DNA from: Clostridiales bacterium
GTDB lineage: Bacteria; Bacillota; Clostridia; Lachnospirales; Lachnospiraceae
NCBI GenBank assembly: GCA_012519695.1
Contig: JAAYPT010000013.1
Span: 62,001 to 126,000 of the forward strand
DNA length: 64,000 nt
Reading direction: 5' to 3'
A program made the position numbers and the translations under genes. Shown in pieces: positions 27,469-33,836 of the stretch; positions within the stretch are counted from its first letter, which is position 1, and the number at the start of each line of letters is the position of its first letter. Under the pieces are notes generated by a model. It was not told the origin of the DNA, did not search any database, and worked only from the letters and a program-made list of their open reading frames with translations.

Positions 27469-28959
27469 ATGGCTCAGAATAATAATGGACAAGAGCAGGA
27501 CATTAACCAGTTATTAAAGGTTCGTCGTGAAAAATTACAGGATTTACAGGAAAACGGAAAAGATCCTTTTCAGATTACAAAGTATGATGTGACACATCAC
27601 AGTCAGGAAATCAAGGACAACTATGATGAATTAGAAGGAAAGACTGTTTCCGTTGCAGGAAGAATGATGTTCAAGCGTGTAATGGGAAAAGCTTCTTTCT
27701 GTAATGTACAGGATTTACAGGGAAATATTCAGGCATATGTTGCGAGAGATAATATTGGCGAAGATTCTTACAAGGACTTTAAGAAATATGATGTAGGTGA
27801 CATTCTTGGTATTAAGGGTGAAGTGTTCACCACTAAGACCGGAGAAAAGTCTATCCATGCAACAGAAGTAACTTTGTTATCAAAGAGTCTTCAGATTTTA
27901 CCGGAGAAGTTCCATGGATTGACAGATACGGATGTGAGATATCGTCAGAGATATGTAGACCTTATCATGAACGCAGATGTAAAGGATACTTTTGTAAAGC
28001 GTTCTAAGATATTGAGTACAATCCGTAGATTCTTAGATGGACAAGGATTCATGGAAGTAGAGACTCCAATGTTAGTATCAAATGCAGGTGGTGCAGCAGC
28101 AAGACCATTTGAAACACATTTCAATGCATTAGATGAAGATTTGAAGTTGAGAATTTCTTTGGAATTATACTTAAAGAGATTAATCGTAGGCGGAATGGAA
28201 AGAGTCTATGAAATCGGACGAGTATTCCGTAATGAAGGATTAGATACCAGACATAACCCAGAGTTTACATTAATGGAGCTATATCAGGCATATACAGATT
28301 ATCACGGCATGATGGATTTGACCGAGAACTTATACCGCTATGTGGCAAAAGAAGTAACCGGTTCTGAAATTTTAACATACGGAGACAAGGAATTAGACTT
28401 GTCTAAGCCATTTGAGCGTATTACCATGGTAGACGCTGTTAAGAAGTATTCCGGTGTAGATTTCAATGAGATTCATACCTTAGAAGAAGCAAGAGCCATT
28501 GCAAAAGAGAAACATGTAGAGTTTGAAGAAAGACATAAGAAGGGTGATATCCTGAACCTGTTCTTCGAGGAGTTCGTAGAGGAACACCTGATTCAGCCAA
28601 CCTTTGTTATGGACCATCCAATCGAGATTTCTCCATTGACCAAGAAGAAACCGGAAAATCCAGACTATGTAGAACGTTTTGAGTTCTTCATGAACGGATG
28701 GGAAATGGCAAATGCTTACTCTGAGTTGAACGATCCAATCGACCAGAGAGAACGTTTCAAGGCACAGGAAGAATTATTAGCTGCCGGAGATGATGAGGCA
28801 AACCACACAGATGAAGATTTCTTAAATGCATTGAGCATTGGTATGCCACCAACAGGAGGAATCGGATTCGGTATCGATAGAATGGTTATGATGATGACAA
28901 ATAGCCCTGCTATCAGGGATGTGTTGTTGTTCCCGACGATGAAGAGCTTGGATAAATAA
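27469..28959 (+). CDS. lysS: Lysyl-tRNA synthetase, class II
   Basis: The 496-residue enzyme has the N-terminal OB-fold anticodon domain ([18 protein letters not shown]). Class II motif 2 ([22 protein letters not shown]) and motif 3 ([13 protein letters not shown]) are also present. Its stop marks the last chromosomal gene before the mobile element. The very end, [11 protein letters not shown], looks complete, so the insertion did not visibly change the protein. Confidence 0.96.
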   Translation: MAQNNNGQEQDINQLLKVRREKLQDLQENGKDPFQITKYDVTHHSQEIKDNYDELEGKTVSVAGRMMFKRVMGKASFCNVQDLQGNIQAYVARDNIGEDSYKDFKKYDVGDILGIKGEVFTTKTGEKSIHATEVTLLSKSLQILPEKFHGLTDTDVRYRQRYVDLIMNADVKDTFVKRSKILSTIRRFLDGQGFMEVETPMLVSNAGGAAARPFETHFNALDEDLKLRISLELYLKRLIVGGMERVYEIGRVFRNEGLDTRHNPEFTLMELYQAYTDYHGMMDLTENLYRYVAKEVTGSEILTYGDKELDLSKPFERITMVDAVKKYSGVDFNEIHTLEEARAIAKEKHVEFEERHKKGDILNLFFEEFVEEHLIQPTFVMDHPIEISPLTKKKPENPDYVERFEFFMNGWEMANAYSELNDPIDQRERFKAQEELLAAGDDEANHTDEDFLNALSIGMPPTGGIGFGIDRMVMMMTNSPAIRDVLLFPTMKSLDK

Positions 28960-29040
28960 ACCTAGTGTTTATGCGGGGTTGAGGCATTTGAGTACGTCAA
29001 AGGACGCATTAAAAGACGCATTTTGACATAGTCATTTACA
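28960..29040. other. Candidate left attachment site (attL) of the integrative element
   Basis: Directly behind the lysS stop lies a stretch with the direct repeat GACGCATT twice (29005-29027) enclosed by GTCAAA and TTTTGAC. It follows the G/C-rich CCTAGTGTTTATGCGGGGTTG. I have seen similar 'TTTATGCGGGG' plus repeated GACGCA words beside clostridial tyrosine integrases, which would be core and arm sites. The other end of the element is outside the window, so the direct repeat that would prove attL cannot be seen. Confidence 0.4.
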
Positions 29041-29098
29041 TCAGTATGAAAGAATACACAATCTGAAAAGAAAAAGATTCAATCAAATATGAACTACT

Positions 29099-29143
29099 AA
29101 GAGGACATTTTCTAAAGAAATTTAGAAGATGTCCTCTTTTTTG
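29099..29143 (+). terminator. Terminator at the left edge of the element
   Basis: aagaggacattttctaaa (29099-29116) pairs with tttagaagatgtcctctt (29120-29137) and is followed by a T-run. It probably stops read-through from lysS into the element. Confidence 0.75.
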
Positions 29144-29198
29144 CGTTATGGAGAAAATACGTCATTTGTTATGAAGTCAAAGTGAAAGGAGCACAGCA

Positions 29199-29420
29199 AT
29201 GAATGAATCAAAGAAGAAAGATAGATATGAGGATGCAAAAAAGTTTGTAAGATATTCAGATGGTGCAAAAATGTACAGTATGGGAATGACAAAATTTCAA
29301 GAAGTGGCTAAGGATGCCAAGGCTTGTTATAAAATTGGTCAGCTTGTACTTGTTAATACAGAAATATTGGATAAGTATCTTGAAACTTTTCATATTACAG
29401 ATTCTGAGTTTTATAAGTAG
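29199..29420 (+). CDS. Small DUF6462-like DNA-binding-type protein 1
   Basis: The 73-residue protein reads KKFVRYSDGAKMYSMGMTKFQEVAKDAKACYKIGQLVLVNTEILDKYLETF. This pattern is common in small proteins at the ends of Tn1549-like elements (I believe DUF6462) and resembles an excisionase/MerR-type helix-turn-helix followed by a wing. A GAAAGGAG site precedes ATG 29199. It is the first of three related genes. A role in excision or in control of the element is inferred from position and fold type. Confidence 0.6.
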   Translation: MNESKKKDRYEDAKKFVRYSDGAKMYSMGMTKFQEVAKDAKACYKIGQLVLVNTEILDKYLETFHITDSEFYK

Positions 29421-29428
29421 GTGATGTT

Positions 29429-29887
29429 ATGGTAAATACATTGAGTGGTTCAGTTTGTGCCTATAGAAAAGAAACTGTAAAACCAAGATTTATTCGTATT
29501 GATGAGGTAATGGCTTTATTAGATGTAACACAAGATGAGGCAATGGATATAGCGTTGGCTGCTGGAGCAAGATATCAGCTTGCAAAGATTATATTAGTAC
29601 ATAAGGAAAGGTTGATGAAATTTATGAAACATTCTGCAAGAGTTCCTAGTTCAAATAAAATTGTGGAAAAGAAGTTTGTGAGAATCGGAGAGGGTTCAAT
29701 GACTTACAGCATAGGACATCATAGATTTATCGAAATGGCTAGAGCAGCTGGAGCTGTATATAAGATAGGCGAAGCAAAAGGAAATACTATTCTGATTAAT
29801 CTGGAGGTGTTTGATGAATATATGGAGCAATTCAGAGAACCGCCAACAGAAATGAAACATCCATTGCCAAATGTGAAAGGAGACTGA
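29429..29887 (+). CDS. DUF6462-like protein 2, two-domain form
   Basis: The 152-residue protein contains two copies of the domain found in its neighbours. Copy one (about residues 18-67, PRFIRIDEVMALLDV...KERLMKFM) is diverged. Copy two (about 82-140, KKFVRIGEGSMTYSIGHHRFIEMARAAGAVYKIG...FDEYMEQF) is close to the consensus. A duplicated form could bind a longer or palindromic site as a monomer. It lies between the other two family members in one operon. Confidence 0.55.
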   Translation: MVNTLSGSVCAYRKETVKPRFIRIDEVMALLDVTQDEAMDIALAAGARYQLAKIILVHKERLMKFMKHSARVPSSNKIVEKKFVRIGEGSMTYSIGHHRFIEMARAAGAVYKIGEAKGNTILINLEVFDEYMEQFREPPTEMKHPLPNVKGD

Positions 29888-29890
29888 TGA

Positions 29891-30175
29891 ATGAGTTACT
29901 CATATAAGTGCTATTCAGATACAAAGGATTTTATGAAAAAATTTGTCAATGCAGAGGAAGGAGCGATTATTTATGGGATAAGTAAATCGAGAATCATAGT
30001 AATTGCGAGAGAGGCAGGAGCAGTCTATAAAGTCGGTAATTCAGCATTAATCAATACGGAATTATTTGAAAAATATCTTGAACGATTCAGAGAGCCGGCA
30101 AGAGAACTGCCTAAGCATACATGGAACAAATTAAAGGAAATGACAAATACACCAAAAACTGGTGAAAATTCGTAA
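29891..30175 (+). CDS. DUF6462-like protein 3
   Basis: The 94-residue protein has the same domain (KKFVNAEEGAIIYGISKSRIIVIAREAGAVYKVGNSALINTELFEKYLERF) plus a short polar tail. AAAGGAG lies before ATG 29891, and the previous gene stops at 29885-29887. It ends directly before the long non-coding structured stretch. Confidence 0.6.
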   Translation: MSYSYKCYSDTKDFMKKFVNAEEGAIIYGISKSRIIVIAREAGAVYKVGNSALINTELFEKYLERFREPARELPKHTWNKLKEMTNTPKTGENS

Positions 30176-30721
30176 AAATACACCAGTGGTGTCACTTCCG
30201 TAAAATTAAAGTGCATTGTAGAATATCAATTGTCCAAGAGAGATTGGACGTAACAATTGAATAATCAGTTACAGATTTGCAAAGTAGTTTGCACTACAGA
30301 ATTTCTGTAGGTAGTAAAATTACGGGGCATGTACCTGGAAGATGAAAGTCACAGCTATCATATTAGTAGTCTGATGGATCGAAAGATGAAGGGCGAGAAG
30401 CTGGATGGAAATCTGGTAAAAGGAATCGGCATGTTGCGTAAGGATAATTAACCACAGAGGGCGAGAAGTTCGTCCTTATCCTCAAAAGGCTAAAAGAGGA
30501 GATAGTGCTTCTGATAATTCAGAAGGGCGTCGTGAAACACATTTTGTGGCTCGTCTGTAACTCCCGGAGGTGAGAACACCTCTTTGTACACGGGGCGATA
30601 TAGGAGTCTAGAAGACTGGCGTGTACCTACATGCTTAGCATTAAGCATAGCCATGTAGACTATATCACTTCCAAATTCAAATTTTGTCTATATGGCAACT
30701 AATTTGAAGGAGGATAAAGTG
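30176..30721 (+). ncRNA. Long structured non-coding region, candidate ncRNA or leader
   Basis: No convincing gene covers these ~545 bases, but many hairpins do. The clearest are: tcaattgtccaa with ttggac..caattga (30225-30261); ctacagaa/ttctgtag (30294-30310); cttctga/tcagaag (30508-30525); gaggtg-agaa-cacctc (30567-30582); gtacacg/cgtgtac (30586-30626) with agtct/agact inside; ctacatg..catgtag with an inner tgctta/taagca (30627-30658); and ttcaaatt/aatttgaa (30676-30708) ending at the ribosome site of the next gene. A 40-codon ATG frame at 30329-30451 has no ribosome site. I do not recognise the RNA class. It may be a regulatory leader of the segregation operon, a stand-alone RNA or an intron remnant. 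Confidence 0.45.
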
Positions 30722-30871
30722 ATGATGGGATTTAGCATAGCATTTATAATTATTGTTCTTATCGTATTGTATTCATTAGCAAGGACAGCAGGTGAGTCGG
30801 ACAGGATATTGGAAAATATAAGAGAGCAATCACTCCTTGGAAGGGAGGAGAGCTCTGGTGGGAACAGTTGA
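30722..30871 (+). CDS. Small single-helix membrane protein
   Basis: A strong GAAGGAGGATAAAG site precedes ATG 30722. The 49-residue product has one membrane helix (FSIAFIIIVLIVLYSLA) and a charged tail. Small membrane proteins of this kind (for example DUF3789-like) are frequent in Tn1549-like elements. It overlaps the next gene by 14 bases. Confidence 0.5.
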   Translation: MMGFSIAFIIIVLIVLYSLARTAGESDRILENIREQSLLGREESSGGNS

Positions 30872-31112
30872 AAAAAGAGATAAGCATAAGAAACGCAGGT
30901 TTGTATCTCCAGAAGAAAAGCTTGAAAGAGAATTAAAAGATTGTATGCATTGTAGATTCTTCTGGGGACATAACAACAGATGTGCCAATGGAACATGTTG
31001 TAAACCATCTAAGAAAAAAGAACAGAAACTTCCGACGGAATGTGTCGGATGTCCATATTATCAAGGGAATGGTTATTGTTTTCCTTGTATGCGAAAGCTG
31101 ATAGGAAAGTAG
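30858..31112 (+). CDS. Small cysteine-rich protein, possible zinc ribbon
   Basis: I start at GTG 30858, with GGGAGGAG upstream; the open frame reaches further left without a better start. The 84-residue basic protein holds about ten cysteines in pairs: DCMHCRFFW, RCANGTCC, ECVGCPYY and YCFPCMRK. This spacing suggests two zinc sites. It is just before the ParM-like gene. The function is unknown. Confidence 0.6.
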   Translation: MGTVEKRDKHKKRRFVSPEEKLERELKDCMHCRFFWGHNNRCANGTCCKPSKKKEQKLPTECVGCPYYQGNGYCFPCMRKLIGK

Positions 31113-31163
31113 GTGGTTAAGATGTTCAAGTGGCTGTTTAAGAAGAAAGGATGTGCAAAACAT

Positions 31164-32084
31164 ATGAATAACAAGTTAGAAGTAATCGGCATTGATCATG
31201 GTTGGTCAATGATGAAAACAATCTCTCAGGTATTTGTCACAGGAGTTAAGGAGATTACAACAACTCCGGCACTTTTCGGCGATGTACTTGAGTATGAAGG
31301 AAAGTTCTATAAGGTTGGAACTGTGAGGCAGGAAGTAAAGGATACAAAGGTCGAAGATGACAGCTTTTATCTTCTCACTCTTGCAGCAGTTGCTAAGGAA
31401 CTTAAAAGAAGAGGTCTTGCAGAGGCAAAGGTATTCCTTGCCGTAGGACTACCACTTACAAGGTTTGGAGCAGAGAAGAATGATTTTATCAAGTACCTGA
31501 CAAAGAATAAGCGTGTAAGCTTCAAATATGAGAATGAGCCGTATTATATTGAAATTGATGATGTGGCAGTATTCCCTCAGTGTTATGCAGCAGTAGTGGA
31601 CAAGATTCCTACAATGGCAAAGAAAACGCTGATAGTAGATATCGGTAGCTGGACAATCGACATTATGCCGGTAATCAACAAGTCACCGGATGAATCAAAG
31701 TGTGTGACGATACCAAAAGGTCTTATTACCTGTATGCGTTCTATCAATGAACAGTGTGTAAGACAACTTAACGGAGAGGTAGACGAGTCAGAGATACAGA
31801 ACATCATGCGGTATGGCAGGTCAGATATTGATGATGAATACTTTGCCATTATCAAGGCAGAGATAGAGGATTTTGTTGATAAGGTATATAACTCAATCCG
31901 TGAGTTTGGGTATAACTTAAAGACTACACCGATTGTATTTGTCGGTGGCGGGGCAGTTGTGATGAAGAATTTTGGTAGTCATGATGCTAAGAACATTTCC
32001 TATAACCTTGATGTAAAGGCAAATGCAAGAGGATATGAGCAGCTTGCCACAATGGGACTTAAAAGCACTAAGCGATTATCATAA
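31164..32084 (+). CDS. ParM/actin-like segregation protein
   Basis: The protein is an actin-like ATPase. Phosphate 1 is VIGIDHGWSMMKT, phosphate 2 is LIVDIGSWTIDIM and the adenosine motif is PIVFVGGGAVV. ParM proteins form filaments that push plasmid copies apart. I prefer ATG 31164 (AAAGGA ten bases upstream), which gives the usual MNNKLEVIGID start; GTG 31113 and ATG 31122 are also in frame and would add a basic tail. The next gene encodes a ParR-like protein. Its presence in an integrated element suggests a plasmid-like replicating stage. Confidence 0.8.
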   Translation: MNNKLEVIGIDHGWSMMKTISQVFVTGVKEITTTPALFGDVLEYEGKFYKVGTVRQEVKDTKVEDDSFYLLTLAAVAKELKRRGLAEAKVFLAVGLPLTRFGAEKNDFIKYLTKNKRVSFKYENEPYYIEIDDVAVFPQCYAAVVDKIPTMAKKTLIVDIGSWTIDIMPVINKSPDESKCVTIPKGLITCMRSINEQCVRQLNGEVDESEIQNIMRYGRSDIDDEYFAIIKAEIEDFVDKVYNSIREFGYNLKTTPIVFVGGGAVVMKNFGSHDAKNISYNLDVKANARGYEQLATMGLKSTKRLS

Positions 32085-32092
32085 GGAGGCAG

Positions 32093-32542
32093 ATGATGGG
32101 AAGAAGACTTGAATATGAAGTAAAAACTTCTGTCCGCCTCAACATGAGCAATCCTCAGCATGTGAAAATCAATGATGTGATTCAGAACCTTGATCCGAAG
32201 ATTTTCAAATCTAAGAACCAGTTCATTATAGATGCGATTCAGTTCTACATTGATAATTATGGAAAAGAAACTTTTGTTATCAAGAAGAAGGAAAAAGAGA
32301 GGGCTGAATATATCCGGTCAGAAGATATTGATGACATTAAGGAAGAAGTCATTGAAGCAGCAACCAATGAGGCTAGGAAAGAGGTCATAAGGCTGTTAGG
32401 CGGAGTGATATCCGGAATGAATGTTGGTCAGCCGGTAATAATGCAGGCAGCCAATAGTGAAGCACAAGAACCTACAGAAGATGTTATGGACGATGCAGAT
32501 GTTGCAGGACTTGCAATGGGATGGATGTCGAAAGGAGACTGA
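32093..32542 (+). CDS. ParR-like adaptor, ribbon-helix-helix type
   Basis: The 149-residue protein follows the ParM-like gene by eight bases (AAGGAGG site). The N-terminal part (KTSVRLNMSNPQHVKINDVIQNLDPKIFKSKNQFIIDAIQFYI) looks like a ribbon-helix-helix DNA-binding unit. The tail is acidic, as expected for a ParR C-terminus that contacts ParM. Together they would make a type II partition system. The DNA site (parC) would be expected upstream, perhaps within the structured region before 30722. Confidence 0.65.
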   Translation: MMGRRLEYEVKTSVRLNMSNPQHVKINDVIQNLDPKIFKSKNQFIIDAIQFYIDNYGKETFVIKKKEKERAEYIRSEDIDDIKEEVIEAATNEARKEVIRLLGGVISGMNVGQPVIMQAANSEAQEPTEDVMDDADVAGLAMGWMSKGD

Positions 32543-32547
32543 TTATT

Positions 32548-32721
32548 ATGAGAAGAGTTATGGGAGCCGTAGGAACAGTAATTTTAGAGATACTCAAGTG
32601 GATATTAAGGATAATTCTTGGAGCGTTGAAGCTGGTCTTAGGACTTGCCAGAATAATTCTTCTTCTATTCGCTATGGTGGCAAGGATATTTCTTTCATTC
32701 GTAAGAATGGGCACATTCTGA
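32548..32721 (+). CDS. Small highly hydrophobic protein
   Basis: ATG 32548 lies behind AAAGGAGACTG. The 57-residue product is a basic N-terminus followed by about 45 hydrophobic residues (VILEILKWILRIILGALKLVLGLARIILLLF), which form one long or two short amphipathic membrane helices. It lies in the operon with the ParR-like gene. The regular spacing of Arg/Lys among Leu/Ile resembles toxin-like or antimicrobial-like peptides, but this is only an impression. Confidence 0.5.
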   Translation: MRRVMGAVGTVILEILKWILRIILGALKLVLGLARIILLLFAMVARIFLSFVRMGTF

Positions 32722-32735
32722 GAGGAGGTGAGCGT

Positions 32736-32819
32736 ATGCAGGTAAAGGGTTTATTCTTAAATTATAAGAAAAACAGAAGACTTATGCAGTATTTCTTTAA
32801 AATAAGAGAGCTGGTATAA
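32736..32819 (+). CDS. Very small basic peptide ORF (27 aa)
   Basis: GAGAGGAGGTGAGC precedes ATG 32736, an excellent ribosome site. The product MQVKGLFLNYKKNRRLMQYF.. is basic and short. A further 15-codon ORF with AAAGGAG follows at 32835-32882. Both could be leader peptides for the lipoprotein gene downstream. Confidence 0.35.
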   Translation: MQVKGLFLNYKKNRRLMQYFFKIRELV

Positions 32820-32888
32820 TGAAAGGAGTTTAAGATGCACAGAATACGGGACAGTCCTATGTGTCCCGTGCATTACAGATAAATAGTT

Positions 32889-32956
32889 CACCGCAAGGGT
32901 GGATGGCACGGAACACAAAGCCCGTCCCTCTTGCGGAGAAGGGATGGGTGATTACT
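32889..32956 (+). promoter_or_regulatory. Pseudoknot-capable leader before the lipoprotein gene
   Basis: Stem 1 pairs ccgcaag (32891-32897) with cttgcgg (32930-32936). Stem 2 pairs cccgtccct (32921-32929) with agggatggg (32940-32948). The order 1-2-1'-2' is an H-type pseudoknot. Stem 2's right arm holds the only likely ribosome site, nine bases before ATG 32957. A competing hairpin CACC-GCAAG-GGTG (32889-32901) uses the same bases as stem 1. The layout fits a translation switch. A hairpin acgggaca/gtgtcccgt lies just upstream. Confidence 0.45.
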
Positions 32957-33745
32957 ATGAAGAAGATAAGGATTATCTTATTATCCGCAGTACTGGTCTT
33001 TTCAATGGCTGCCTGTAATGGTGGTAAGGAAAAGGCTGATAATAAGACAGAGAAACAGACGGAAAGTGTAAAGCCAACTGAAGAAGCAGAAATGGCAACG
33101 GAAGCTGTCACAGAGGTCGCAACCGAAGTTGAAATTGAAGAGACAGAGAAAGATATTGCCGAGGCTAAAGATTCAGAAGAGAAGACTGATAAGGAAGATA
33201 ACCGGTCAGCTGATAATGAAACTGCTTCAAAGCAGGAAGAAAAGCCGGAGCAGAATGACGAGCCGGAACAGAAAGCTCCTGCAAGTGGTAATAAGGAAGC
33301 TGGAGGAAATCAGAGTAATGCAGGTAATGGTGGTCAGACTACAGACAGACCGAAAGACAATGTGAGCAATCCACAGCCTGCATCCGTGGCATACAGTCCA
33401 CAGAATGTTGTGTCACTTGCAACAGCAAAGTGTCAGGCAGGAGGGATGATTACCACACAGCAGAATTTACAGAATCATTTGAATGACGGTAGTATCACGC
33501 AGGAAGAGTACAATGAGTATTATCCTTACGATGGTATGGAAGGCTCTTATTATAGTGTGTTTGTAGAGACAGACCTCAACAAAGCAAGTACCATTGATGG
33601 ACAGCGGTTATCATCTGAGGATGCAATTGCAGAATATATTGCAAGTATGTTACTTTTGGAAACAGATCCGGTATTCTACATCAGTTATGATGGAGTTTAC
33701 ACGACAGGCGGCACAGACTATTACGAGTTTCGATGTCACAGATAA
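32957..33745 (+). CDS. Surface lipoprotein of the conjugative element
   Basis: The 262-residue product has a lipoprotein signal (MKKIRIILLSAVLVFSMAAC, lipid site Cys20). A long Glu/Lys/Thr-rich linker follows (about 21-150). The compact C-terminal domain holds DGSITQEEYNEYYPYDGMEGSYYSVFVETDLNKAST and ends with YYEFRCHR. It would sit on the outer face of the membrane. The domain is not one I can name. It stands directly before the adhesin gene, and a surface role in mating or entry exclusion is possible. Confidence 0.7.
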   Translation: MKKIRIILLSAVLVFSMAACNGGKEKADNKTEKQTESVKPTEEAEMATEAVTEVATEVEIEETEKDIAEAKDSEEKTDKEDNRSADNETASKQEEKPEQNDEPEQKAPASGNKEAGGNQSNAGNGGQTTDRPKDNVSNPQPASVAYSPQNVVSLATAKCQAGGMITTQQNLQNHLNDGSITQEEYNEYYPYDGMEGSYYSVFVETDLNKASTIDGQRLSSEDAIAEYIASMLLLETDPVFYISYDGVYTTGGTDYYEFRCHR

Positions 33746-33770
33746 ATAAAAACGAATAGAAGCAGAAGGA

Positions 33771-33810
33771 AGAAAGATGTAAGCCATAAACTTATGTCTT
33801 TCTTTTTTTA
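33771..33810 (+). terminator. Leader hairpin with T-run before the adhesin gene
   Basis: A 13-bp stem (33771-33783 with 33791-33803, two G-T pairs) and loop CCATAAA are followed by seven Ts. Its top part ATGTAAGCCAnnnACTTATGT is shared with the hairpin at 39227. It ends about 17 bases before the ribosome site of the adhesin, so it may be an attenuator for that gene rather than only a terminator. Confidence 0.65.
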
Positions 33811-33836
33811 TGCGTAAATTAAGGAGGAAAGAGCAT

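Noticed and set aside
28960-29198. tRNA gene as integration target
   Set aside because: No cloverleaf or T-loop sequence could be found between lysS and the first element gene.
30329-30660. Group I or group II intron
   Set aside because: I looked for the conserved core and domain V sequence and saw no match, and no reverse transcriptase or endonuclease gene is present.
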